NCBI GenBank assembly: GCA_003852805.1
Contig: RDDY01000109.1
Span: 1 to 6,288 of the forward strand
DNA length: 6,288 bases
Source of the DNA: Chryseobacterium sp.
GTDB taxonomy: Bacteria > Bacteroidota > Bacteroidia > Flavobacteriales > Weeksellaceae
Direction: 5' to 3'
Part shown: piece by piece, positions 1-6,288 of the stretch
Layout: every line of letters starts with the position of its first letter
Numbering within the stretch: position 1 is the first letter of the stretch
Translations under genes and position numbers: made by a program
The notes under the pieces: generated by a model
What the model was told of the DNA's origin: nothing
What the model saw: the letters and a program-made list of their open reading frames with translations, nothing else
The model's database searches: none

Positions 1-2078
1 GCGTTGCCCGATTGATTGAAATCGATGGTTCCCGTCACCGTTTCTCCGGCATCGGCTATAAAAATCCGCGTCAGCGCGAACTGGTCGTTCAATCTCTGCA
101 CAGGCTGCAAGCGGTCAACAAAATAGATACGCCGGAAAAGGGCAAATATATAATGAGCACCGATGCCGGAGAAACGGTGACGGGAACCATCGATTTCAAT
201 CAATCGGGCAACGCTTACGTAATAGTGGAAGGTATGGAAGATGATGTCTTCATTCACCAAAAAAACGTGCGCAACGCTCTTCAGGGAGATACGGTAGCCA
301 TCACTTTATTTAAATTCAAGGGCCGCCGTACCGAGGGCGCGGTGATTGAGGTCCTGGACAGAGCCAAGACGCAGTTCGTCGGTGTTTTTCAGAACATCCC
401 GCACAAGGATTTCGGTTTCGTTATTTTTGATAAAAAGGTTATCAATACCGATATTTTTATTCCCAAGTCCAAATTCAACGGTGCACGAGACGGTGACAAG
501 GTGGTGGTACACATGACCGGCTGGAACGATGACGACAAAAATCCTACCGGAGAAATTGTAGAAGTGCTGGGCACGCCCGGCGAGCACGAAACCGAAATAC
601 ACGCCATTCTTGCCGAGTACGGATTGCCGTATGAATTTCCCGCCGAGGTGGAAGCTGAAGCCGAGCGGTTGGATATAAGCATTACCGACGCCGAAGTGGA
701 AAAACGCTTGGATATGCGCGGTATAACCACTTTTACCATAGATCCGCGTGACGCAAAAGACTTTGATGATGCGTTGTCTATCAGACAATTGGACAACGGA
801 AACCAAGAAATAGGCGTGCACATTGCAGATGTTTCTCACTACGTACGGCCCGGGACCCTGCTGGATGAAGAAGCCTACTCACGCGCTACTTCTATTTACT
901 TGGTAGACCGCGTGGTACCGATGCTTCCCGAGGTGCTGAGCAATAACGTCTGCTCACTGCGGCCCGATGAAGACAAATACAGTTTTTCCGCCATTTTCGA
1001 AATCGATAAAAAAGCGAAAATCCATAAACAGTGGTTCGGCCGCACGGTCATCAGGTCCGACCGACGATTTACCTACGAGGAAGCGCAGGAGAGAATAGAA
1101 ACAGGCAAAGGCGATTATGCCGACGAAATCAATACGCTGGATCGCTTGGCCAAGATTCTCAGGGACAAACGGATGAAAGACGGCGCCATTGCCTTCGACC
1201 GTGCCGAAGTACGCTTCAACCTGAACGAAAACAATGAGCCGGTAGGCGTTTACTTCAAAATCAGCAAAGATTCGAATCACCTGATCGAAGAGTTTATGCT
1301 GCTGGCCAACCGAAAAGTATCGGAATTTGTTTCGGTCAAGAAAAACGGTCAACCTACAGACCAAACCTTTGTTTACAGAATACACGACGATCCCGATCCG
1401 ATAAAGCTTCAAGCATTGCGGGATTTTGTAAAGCAGTTCGGCTACTCCATGGATATATCCAACAGCAAGAAAATTGCTGAGTCCATGAACAAGCTGCTGC
1501 AACAAGTAAAAGGAAAACCGGAAGAGGAAATGGTGGTATCGCTGGCTATGCGCAGTATGAGCAAGGCGGTTTACTCGGTAGACAATATCGGCCATTACGG
1601 CTTGGCGTTTGAGTATTATACGCATTTCACCTCGCCCATCCGCCGTTACCCCGATGTTATGGCGCACCGTCTTCTTCAGCATTATTTGGACGGAGGCAAG
1701 TCTCCGAAGCCCGACGATTACATAGAGAAAACGCGCCATTGCAGTATGATGGAAAAGCTGGCTGCCGATGCCGAGCGCGATTCTATAAAGTACATGCAGG
1801 TAAAATATATGCAGAACCACATCGGCGAAACCTTTACCGGCGTGATTTCGGGCGTTACCGATTGGGGAATCTATGTGGAAATTCCGGAAAACGGCGCCGA
1901 AGGATTGATACGGCTGCGTGACCTTATCGACGATTCCTACTCGTTCGACCCAAGGCAGTACGCCATTGTGGGTGCCAAGAGCGGCAGGGTTTATCAATTG
2001 GGCGGCAAGGTGCAAATAAAGGTTATGAAAGCCAATCTGATTGCCCGACAGTTGGACTTTAAATTGGTAGATGAATAA
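1..2078 (+). CDS. rnr: Ribonuclease R (3'-5' exoribonuclease), 5'-truncated by window edge
   Basis: RNase R degrades structured RNA processively from the 3' end in the cytoplasm, in mRNA decay, rRNA quality control and trans-translation cleanup. The frame is open to the window edge, so the true start lies upstream; the TTG at 12 is only the first possible start codon inside the window, and numbering here begins there. Visible order: remnant of an N-terminal winged-helix region (about 1-45), two cold-shock/OB domains (about 55-117 and 118-187), the RNB catalytic domain (about 235-560) and an S1 domain (about 605-685). The RNB metal-binding aspartates are intact: D244, D250, D252 and D253 in IDPRDAKDFDD. 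The second signature, HFTSPIRRYPD, is at 538-548. The 688 visible residues against about 710-730 in Bacteroidota homologues (from memory) suggest only some 30-50 residues are missing. RNase II is less likely because of the duplicated OB domains, the S1 domain and the overall resemblance to Bacteroidota RNase R. Confidence 0.97.
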   Translation, partial: VARLIEIDGSRHRFSGIGYKNPRQRELVVQSLHRLQAVNKIDTPEKGKYIMSTDAGETVTGTIDFNQSGNAYVIVEGMEDDVFIHQKNVRNALQGDTVAITLFKFKGRRTEGAVIEVLDRAKTQFVGVFQNIPHKDFGFVIFDKKVINTDIFIPKSKFNGARDGDKVVVHMTGWNDDDKNPTGEIVEVLGTPGEHETEIHAILAEYGLPYEFPAEVEAEAERLDISITDAEVEKRLDMRGITTFTIDPRDAKDFDDALSIRQLDNGNQEIGVHIADVSHYVRPGTLLDEEAYSRATSIYLVDRVVPMLPEVLSNNVCSLRPDEDKYSFSAIFEIDKKAKIHKQWFGRTVIRSDRRFTYEEAQERIETGKGDYADEINTLDRLAKILRDKRMKDGAIAFDRAEVRFNLNENNEPVGVYFKISKDSNHLIEEFMLLANRKVSEFVSVKKNGQPTDQTFVYRIHDDPDPIKLQALRDFVKQFGYSMDISNSKKIAESMNKLLQQVKGKPEEEMVVSLAMRSMSKAVYSVDNIGHYGLAFEYYTHFTSPIRRYPDVMAHRLLQHYLDGGKSPKPDDYIEKTRHCSMMEKLAADAERDSIKYMQVKYMQNHIGETFTGVISGVTDWGIYVEIPENGAEGLIRLRDLIDDSYSFDPRQYAIVGAKSGRVYQLGGKVQIKVMKANLIARQLDFKLVDE

Positions 2079-2087
2079 TCTTTCCCC

Positions 2088-2759
2088 ATGCCGGAACTGA
2101 TACTATCCGCCATCGGTCTGGGCATTATGATCAGCCTGGTACTGATCGGTCCTGTGTTTTTTCTGCTGATCGAAACCAGCATATCGCGCGGAACGCGGCA
2201 TGCATTGGCATTGGATCTCGGAGTTTTGACAGGCGATGTTCTTTGCATTGCCGTAGCCTTTTTCAGCAGCCACGACTTGCTGAACATTATCGATCGGCAC
2301 CCGAGTTTCTACCGGATCACGGCGTTCATTATCTTGGTCTACGGCTTCTTTATGGTGCTTTCCAAGACCAAACAGCACATTGCGGGAGAAGAAAAACTGA
2401 TCGGCCGAAATTATGTTCGAACCTTTTTCAACGGCTTCTTGCTGAATGTGGTCAACATCGGCGTCGTGGTGTTTTGGTTGATTACGGTGATTTCCATACG
2501 ATCGCGCTATCCGTCTACACCTGACTTTGTATTGTACATAAGTATTGTGCTCGCCACCTTTTTCAGTATAGATTTGTTGAAGATTTACTTGGCGAGATCT
2601 TTTCACAAGAACATTACCGACAATACCATCAACTTGGTCCGGAAGATCGTAGGTTATATTCTGATTGCTTTCAGTATTGTTTTGTTTTTGAAAAGCTTCG
2701 GGCTGATGAAATCCATCGACAGACAACTCAACAGAACCGAGCAGCACGCATCAAGCTAA
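2088..2759 (+). CDS. LysE/RhtB-family transporter (six-helix exporter), substrate unknown
   Basis: A 223-residue inner-membrane protein with about six hydrophobic segments (roughly 5-30, 38-62, 73-92, 112-136, 147-169, 184-203), the size and layout of LysE/RhtB exporters of amino acids and related metabolites. Family-like features are the first-helix G-P turn (G21-P22) followed by LLIETSISRG, then a Gly/Asp-containing second helix (LGVLTGDVL, 44-52), and the FxGFLLN motif near 114-120. Two positions look divergent: only one GP pair instead of the usual repeated GPGP-type motif, and VNIG (122-125) where many members have an NP pair, so the substrate should not be assumed to be lysine or threonine. 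The ATG lies 9 bases after the rnr stop and has no purine-rich ribosome binding site. The gene runs to within 1 base of the next one, which points to co-transcription. Family call firm, substrate unknown. Confidence 0.85.
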   Translation: MPELILSAIGLGIMISLVLIGPVFFLLIETSISRGTRHALALDLGVLTGDVLCIAVAFFSSHDLLNIIDRHPSFYRITAFIILVYGFFMVLSKTKQHIAGEEKLIGRNYVRTFFNGFLLNVVNIGVVVFWLITVISIRSRYPSTPDFVLYISIVLATFFSIDLLKIYLARSFHKNITDNTINLVRKIVGYILIAFSIVLFLKSFGLMKSIDRQLNRTEQHASS

Positions 2760-2760
2760 T

Positions 2761-3696
2761 ATGAAAATACAGTTTCCTTCCGCGCTTCCGCCGGGCAGCA
2801 AGATTGCCGTTATCTCGCCCGCAGGCGCCGTAGAATCCGGACAGTTGGATGATACCTTGCAACTGATCCGGAGCCGAGGTTTTGAGCCTGTCATCGGACG
2901 GCATGTTTATACAAAGTACTCGTCTTGTTATGCCTTTGCCGGAACCGAGGAAGAGCGCATTGCCGACCTGCAATGGGCGCTGGACGGTGACTTTGCATCC
3001 GTTTGGGCTTCCCGCGGCGGTTACGGTTGTGCGCATTTGATTGAACGCGTAAATCTCGACCGATTTTGTCAACGCCCGAAATGGTACATCGGTTATTCAG
3101 ACAATACGGTGCTCCAGAGTTGGCTGATGAGAAACGGTTTTGCATCCATCCACGGTCAGACAATAAAGACCGCTTCTTTCGGTGTGTCGAAAGAATCATA
3201 CGACGGTATTTTCAAGATATTGGGCGGTGAGCTTCCCTCCTACTCTATCAGCACGCATACCATGAACCGCAACGGCGAAGCGCGCGGCAGATTGGTCGGC
3301 GGAAACCTTGCGCTTGTTTACAGTCTGCTGGGTACGCCCTACTCTTTTGATTTCGACGGAAATATTCTGTTCATAGAAGACATCGGCGAGAATTTCTATG
3401 CTTTGGACCGAATGCTGATGAGCCTGGAACTGACAGGTGTTTTCAGCCGTATCTCGGCGATGGTTGTGGGTGGCATGACCCAAATGGAAAAACAGGAAAC
3501 CAATCCTGATTACGACGAAAGTTTTGATAACTTAGCTTACGAAACCATTCGACACCGCATCGAGGCTTACGATTTTCCCGTGGCTTTCGGTTTCCCGAAC
3601 GGCCATATTTTTGACAACAGGCCGTTGATCGTCGGTGCAATGGCAGAGTTGAAAATAGGCAGCGACGGCGCCGCGTTGCAATTTAAAAAAGAATAA
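2761..3696 (+). CDS. ldcA: LD-carboxypeptidase, peptidase family S66 (LdcA/MccF type)
   Basis: A 311-residue cytoplasmic serine peptidase with no signal peptide. LdcA enzymes remove the terminal D-alanine from murein tetrapeptides during cell-wall recycling. Family motifs appear in order: ISPAG (18-22), SRGGYG (84-89), GYSDNT (111-116) with the predicted nucleophile S113, IHGQ (130-133), FIEDIGE (204-210) with the predicted catalytic E206, and FPNGH (278-282) with the predicted catalytic H282. The Ser-to-His spacing (169) is close to that of Pseudomonas LdcA (S115/H285, from memory). Length matches LdcA (about 305-310) better than the longer microcin C immunity peptidase MccF. The start is supported by the typical opening, in which a conserved PPGSKIAVISPAG-like stretch begins near residue 10. 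The gene follows the transporter by 1 base and its TAA overlaps the next ATG. A role in resistance to peptide-nucleotide antibiotics cannot be excluded, but murein recycling is the simpler reading. Confidence 0.92.
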   Translation: MKIQFPSALPPGSKIAVISPAGAVESGQLDDTLQLIRSRGFEPVIGRHVYTKYSSCYAFAGTEEERIADLQWALDGDFASVWASRGGYGCAHLIERVNLDRFCQRPKWYIGYSDNTVLQSWLMRNGFASIHGQTIKTASFGVSKESYDGIFKILGGELPSYSISTHTMNRNGEARGRLVGGNLALVYSLLGTPYSFDFDGNILFIEDIGENFYALDRMLMSLELTGVFSRISAMVVGGMTQMEKQETNPDYDESFDNLAYETIRHRIEAYDFPVAFGFPNGHIFDNRPLIVGAMAELKIGSDGAALQFKKE

Positions 3697-4046
3697 TGCC
3701 GGAGTTCTTCAGATACCTCTTGGCTGCATCACTGATTGTCGCGGGTCTTTTGCATTTTGCAAAGCCGAGAGTTTACATGAAAATAATGCCGCAATATTTG
3801 CCGGGGCATAAAATCTTGGTACTGCTGAGTGGCGCCGCAGAAATCATTTGCGGACTCTTGCTTCTCTCCGTTTCCACACGAAGCGTGGGCGCATGGTTAA
3901 CCATTGCACTGCTGATTGCGGTTTTCCCGGCCAATATAGAGATGACGCGCAAATATTACGTCCGCAAAAAGCGCGGTCTGTGGCTTACCATTCTGCGTTT
4001 GCCGTTGCAGTTATTGCTGATCTGGTGGGCGTATCAATATACTTGA
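3696..4046 (+). CDS. Small DoxX-like integral membrane protein
   Basis: A 116-residue protein with four predicted membrane helices (about 5-21, 39-59, 63-80, 97-113). The pattern fits the DoxX-like (COG4270/MauE-DoxX) group: HF at the end of helix 1 (H20-F21), then P24 and Y27, the loop MPQYLP (31-36), LLSGAAEI in helix 2 (43-50) and VFPANIEM (76-83) ending helix 3. A basic stretch, RKYYVRKKR (85-93), precedes the last helix and is probably cytoplasmic. Relatives have been linked loosely to quinone or thiol redox chemistry and oxidative-stress complexes, but no biochemical function can be read from this sequence. The ATG shares one base with the upstream stop (TAATG), a classic arrangement for translational coupling with the LD-carboxypeptidase gene. 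The upstream sequence is A-rich rather than Shine-Dalgarno-like. Confidence 0.8.
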   Translation: MPEFFRYLLAASLIVAGLLHFAKPRVYMKIMPQYLPGHKILVLLSGAAEIICGLLLLSVSTRSVGAWLTIALLIAVFPANIEMTRKYYVRKKRGLWLTILRLPLQLLLIWWAYQYT

Positions 4047-4050
4047 TGTC

Positions 4051-4422
4051 ATGGCAGAACACAATGAATTCGGAAAATTGGCCGAAGAAAGAGCGGCAGA
4101 GTTTTTAAAAGAAAAAGGCTACCGTATCCTCGCGCGCAACTGGTATTGGCAGAAAGCCGAAATAGATATCATTGCTCGCGCCGGGAAGTGCATTGTGATT
4201 GCAGAGGTGAAAGCGCGTGCCAACGCATTTGTTGCCACGCCCGAGGAGTCCGTAACCAAGAAGAAAATCAGATTGCTGGTAACGGCGGCCGATGCATTTA
4301 TTCAAGAAAACATAGGTGAGGAAGTCGAAGTGCGTTTTGATGTCATCAGTGTTTTGAAAGAAGGCAAAGATTTACTCATCACCCATTTGGAAAATGCATT
4401 TGAAAGCATTGACGCCCATTGA
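4051..4422 (+). CDS. yraN: YraN/UPF0102 family protein (predicted endonuclease-like fold)
   Basis: A 123-residue protein covering the full usual length of the UPF0102 family, a conserved and poorly characterised group with a Holliday-junction-resolvase/restriction-enzyme-like fold. The expected nuclease-core residues are visible: E12 in GKLAEERAAEFL (8-19), the KGYRILARN segment (22-30), E37 and D39 in AEIDIIA (36-42), and E52-V-K54 in IAEVKAR (50-56), followed by K residues and VRFDVISV (93-100). The acidic pair plus ExK is the PD-(D/E)XK pattern, so metal-dependent nuclease activity is plausible but not demonstrated by sequence alone. The hydrophobic residue usual before EVK in many homologues (FVEVK) is replaced here by IAEVK. 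Start chosen at the ATG 4 bases after the preceding stop; MAEHNEFGKLAEE is a typical family N terminus. Confidence 0.93.
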   Translation: MAEHNEFGKLAEERAAEFLKEKGYRILARNWYWQKAEIDIIARAGKCIVIAEVKARANAFVATPEESVTKKKIRLLVTAADAFIQENIGEEVEVRFDVISVLKEGKDLLITHLENAFESIDAH

Positions 4423-4427
4423 ATTTT

Positions 4428-5183
4428 ATGAGAACAGTATTGATAACAGGTGCCACATCCGGCATTGGCAAAGCAACGGCAGAACGACTGGCAGAAGAAA
4501 ATTACCGTTTGATACTCTGCGGACGAAGGGCTGATAAACTGGAAGAATTGCGTGCGGAACTGACGGAAAAAGTCGAGGTAATCACGCTCTGTTTTGATGT
4601 TCAAAACCAAAAGCAAGTCGCAGACGCGATTTCAAGCTTATCTGCCGATTGGCAGACCGTGGATATCCTGATCAACAATGCGGGAAATGCGCACGGCTTG
4701 GATCCGTTGAGCGACTGTAAAACGCCGGACTGGGACGCAATGATCGACAGCAACGTAAAAGGGCTGCTGTATGTGTCGTCAGAGATCATTCCGCAGATGA
4801 AACAGCGAGGCAACGGCCACATCATCAACATCAGTTCGGTGGCGGCACTGCAATCCTACGTAAACGGCGTGGTGTACAGCGCCACCAAAAAAGCCGTGGA
4901 CGGCATCTCAGAAGGCATGCGATTGGAGCTTACCGAGTTCGGCGTCAAAGTAACCAACATTCGCCCGGGATTGGTGGAAACCAATTTCTCGCTGGTCCGT
5001 TTCAAGGGCGATGCAGCGCGCGCCGCAAGCGTTTACCAAGGCTATCAAGCTTTGAAATCCGAGGATATTGCCGATATCATTGCCTACGCCGTTTCCGCAC
5101 CCGAGCATGTGACCATTGCCGACGTAACCGTTTACCCGAAAGCCCAAAGCTCTCCCACCACGGTTTACCGCCGAGAGTCGTAA
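4428..5183 (+). CDS. ydfG: YdfG-like short-chain dehydrogenase/reductase, NADP(H)-type
   Basis: A 251-residue classical SDR oxidoreductase. Motifs in order: the TGATSGIG cofactor loop (7-14), GRR after strand 2 (32-34; two arginines suit NADP(H) over NAD(H)), NNAG (83-86), and the catalytic S137, Y150 and K154 (YSATK, 13 residues after the Ser as expected), then RPGLV (179-183). The C-terminal part, with VRFKGD, YQGYQAL, EHVTI and KAQSS, follows Escherichia coli YdfG, which reduces malonic semialdehyde and oxidises 3-hydroxy acids such as L-allo-threonine or serine; that substrate range is inferred, not shown. I chose the ATG at 4428, 5 bases after the yraN stop, because the Rossmann fold begins directly there. 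An in-frame TTG at 4419 would add three residues and overlap yraN by 4 bases; it looks less likely. Confidence 0.92.
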   Translation: MRTVLITGATSGIGKATAERLAEENYRLILCGRRADKLEELRAELTEKVEVITLCFDVQNQKQVADAISSLSADWQTVDILINNAGNAHGLDPLSDCKTPDWDAMIDSNVKGLLYVSSEIIPQMKQRGNGHIINISSVAALQSYVNGVVYSATKKAVDGISEGMRLELTEFGVKVTNIRPGLVETNFSLVRFKGDAARAASVYQGYQALKSEDIADIIAYAVSAPEHVTIADVTVYPKAQSSPTTVYRRES

Positions 5184-5193
5184 ATTTGCGGTT

Positions 5194-5862
5194 ATGAAAA
5201 TCCTGCACCTGGAAACCTCTTCCAAAAACTGTTCTGTGGCCGTCTCCGAAGGAGACGAACTGCTTTGCCTTTGCGAAGAATATTCCGAGAATTACAAACA
5301 GTCGGAAAACCTGCACAAGTTTGTACAATGGGCGTTGGAAGGCGCCGAACTGAAATTGTCCGATATTGAGTGCATCTCGCTGGGGATGGGCCCCGGTTCT
5401 TACACCGGTTTGCGCATCGGCGCTGCGGCAGCCAAAGGTTTCTGTTTTGCGTTAAATGTTCCGCTGATCGCCATCAATTCCATGGATACGCTTGTAGAGC
5501 CGTTTTTAGGTATGGAATACGATCTGATTATCCCGATGATCGATGCGAGGAGAATGGAGGTTTATACAGCCGTTTATGATGGCAAATCGGGTGATTCAGT
5601 ACAACCGTCTCAAGCGTTGATCTTGGACGAAACCGGCTTGGCGGAATTTGCAGAACAAAAAATCTTGATTGTGGGCGACGGTGCAAAGAAATCCCAAGAG
5701 ATTCTACAACTGCCGAAAGCCGATTATAAATCCGGCGCTTACCCGAGCGCCCGTTATCTTTTGCGCCGTGCTTCGGAAAAGGCAAAAGCGGGTAGCTTTG
5801 AAGACATCGCTTACTTTGAGCCGTTCTACCTCAAAGATTTCCACGGTATAAAAAAGCAATAA
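5194..5862 (+). CDS. tsaB: TsaB, tRNA t6A threonylcarbamoyl transfer complex subunit
   Basis: TsaB is the dimerising scaffold that pairs with TsaD (and with TsaE) to attach threonylcarbamoyl groups to A37 of tRNAs reading ANN codons, in the cytoplasm. The 222-residue protein has the expected opening, MKILHLETSS with SVAVSEG following (ASKHA fold strand 1-2), the family hallmark GPGSYTGLRIG at 66-76, and IDARRMEVYTAVYD (116-129) beginning the second lobe. Length matches the family (about 220-230). The C-terminal part, with YPSARYLLRRA near 192-202 and EPFYLKDF, is also typical. TsaB lacks the metal-binding histidines of its paralogue TsaD, and none are seen here. The start lies 10 bases after the SDR stop with no Shine-Dalgarno sequence. 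It is the last gene of the plus-strand run and ends 7 bases from the convergent TPR gene. Confidence 0.96.
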   Translation: MKILHLETSSKNCSVAVSEGDELLCLCEEYSENYKQSENLHKFVQWALEGAELKLSDIECISLGMGPGSYTGLRIGAAAAKGFCFALNVPLIAINSMDTLVEPFLGMEYDLIIPMIDARRMEVYTAVYDGKSGDSVQPSQALILDETGLAEFAEQKILIVGDGAKKSQEILQLPKADYKSGAYPSARYLLRRASEKAKAGSFEDIAYFEPFYLKDFHGIKKQ

Positions 5863-5869
5863 ATTCTTC

Positions 5870-6288
5870 TCAGCGTATTACGCTTTCTGTTGCACGACGA
5901 CGGCTGTCGATTGACGGCGGTTGGTTCGGTGCCTCGTTCTTGAGGTTTTGTTGATCCTTGACTTTTTGGTTATTGTCTAACGGTCGCATCCGCGTGGGCG
6001 GTCCCACGGGCATTGTGGCAGAATCGTCCGCCGGAGACTCGTTGATCGGTGCGGTTGCGGTTCCGGGGGTGGTGATCTTGTTTCCGCTCTCGTCCGTCAT
6101 TTCCATCTGCAATTCGCTTTTCAGGTATTGCAGCATTTCCTTTGCACGGATGCCTTCATTTGTTTTCGGATAGTTGAGAGCAATCTGTTCCAGCTGCAGA
6201 ATCATCACCTCTTTCCCTGCTGTTTTGCCGGTGTTGAAAGCCCAAAGCAAATAGAATTTAGGTACCAACGCGTCGGACGGGTGATCCT
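5870..6288 (-). CDS. TPR-containing protein, C-terminal part (SprE/PorW-like?), 5' end outside window
   Basis: The frame is open to the right window edge, so only the last 139 or so codons are visible and the TTG at 6268 is not the true start. The visible part begins with a helical repeat pair, DALVPKFYLLWAFNTGKT followed by LEQIALNYPKTNEG and AKEMLQYLK. This is the pattern of the last TPR unit in Bacteroidota lipoproteins of the SprE/PorW kind, which support type IX secretion and gliding. That assignment is from memory of the pattern and could be wrong; any YfiO/YbgF-like TPR protein could look similar. After the repeat comes about 75 residues rich in Pro, Asn, Thr, Asp and Gln, probably disordered, ending in a basic RRRATESVIR tail. 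It is transcribed toward tsaB. Confidence 0.7.
   Translation of the reverse strand, partial: DHPSDALVPKFYLLWAFNTGKTAGKEVMILQLEQIALNYPKTNEGIRAKEMLQYLKSELQMEMTDESGNKITTPGTATAPINESPADDSATMPVGPPTRMRPLDNNQKVKDQQNLKNEAPNQPPSIDSRRRATESVIR
5872..5884. terminator. Possible weak bidirectional hairpin at the convergent junction
   Basis: AGCGT-ATT-ACGCT forms a perfect 5-bp stem with a 3-base loop just past the tsaB stop and inside the last codons of the minus-strand gene. On the plus strand it is followed by only two more T residues before a C, so it lacks a proper U-tract. On the minus strand a T-rich run (complement of 5851-5855) lies about 15-20 bases beyond. Its place between two converging genes is what one expects of a terminator, but the stem is short and could be chance. 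Confidence 0.25.

Noticed and set aside
306..839. Overlapping minus-strand open frames opposite the OB domains of rnr
   Set aside because: Two such frames overlap each other and the conserved rnr sequence; neither has a plausible protein pattern.
954..2015. Long open frame on the minus strand (353 codons) opposite rnr
   Set aside because: It lies wholly within the clearly coding RNase R frame, its translation shows no recognisable domain, and it is best explained as a codon-usage shadow.
2103..2747. Minus-strand open frame (214 codons) covering almost all of the LysE-like gene
   Set aside because: The plus-strand frame encodes a coherent six-helix protein, while the opposite translation is rich in Gln/Asn/His/Arg with no membrane or domain pattern.
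1180..5346. Several copies of the palindrome GGCGCC (for example near 1181, 1893, 2823, 3667, 3831, 5341)
   Set aside because: All lie in coding sequence in varied contexts (mostly Gly-Ala codons) without regular spacing; no evidence of a site with a function.
5793..5800. Second TAnnTTTG promoter-like match inside tsaB
   Set aside because: No -33 element at proper distance and it is within a coding gene with no downstream plus-strand gene in the window; matches to this short consensus are expected by chance.
5958..6173. Plus-strand open frame of 71 codons opposite the TPR gene
   Set aside because: It sits opposite the Pro/Thr-rich tail of the minus-strand gene; the minus frame runs on through a recognisable helical repeat and open to the window edge, so the plus frame is a shadow.

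Overview
This is an ordinary chromosomal block, probably from a member of the Bacteroidota with close to half G+C. The lineage call rests on three things. RNase R has the Bacteroidota-style sequence in its linker and S1 regions. None of the visible starts has a clear Shine-Dalgarno sequence. A TPR protein resembling the SprE/PorW (type IX secretion/gliding) family lies at the right end. I cannot place it below phylum; the TPR protein would favour a T9SS-bearing lineage, but that is inference.

Layout: positions 1-5862 hold seven genes, all on the plus strand and almost without intergenic DNA (gaps of 9, 1, -1, 4, 5 and 10 bases). They are rnr (RNase R, 5' end cut by the window), a LysE/RhtB-family transporter, an S66 LD-carboxypeptidase, a small DoxX-like membrane protein, a YraN/UPF0102 protein, a YdfG-like short-chain dehydrogenase, and tsaB (t6A tRNA modification). 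The spacing suggests one polycistronic transcript with translational coupling. Positions 5870-6288 hold the 3' end of a convergent gene on the minus strand, a TPR protein with a Pro/Asn-rich tail; its start lies beyond the window. Only 7 bases separate the two convergent stop codons.

How the genes fit together: RNase R (structured RNA decay) and TsaB (t6A at position 37 of ANN-decoding tRNAs) belong to RNA metabolism, the LD-carboxypeptidase to murein recycling, and the two membrane proteins and the SDR to unspecified small-molecule housekeeping. No shared pathway is evident; this looks like a growth-linked housekeeping operon. I see no mobile element, CRISPR array, tRNA/rRNA gene, riboswitch, or stretch over 300 bases without a gene. 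I found no convincing undescribed system; the findings are modest.
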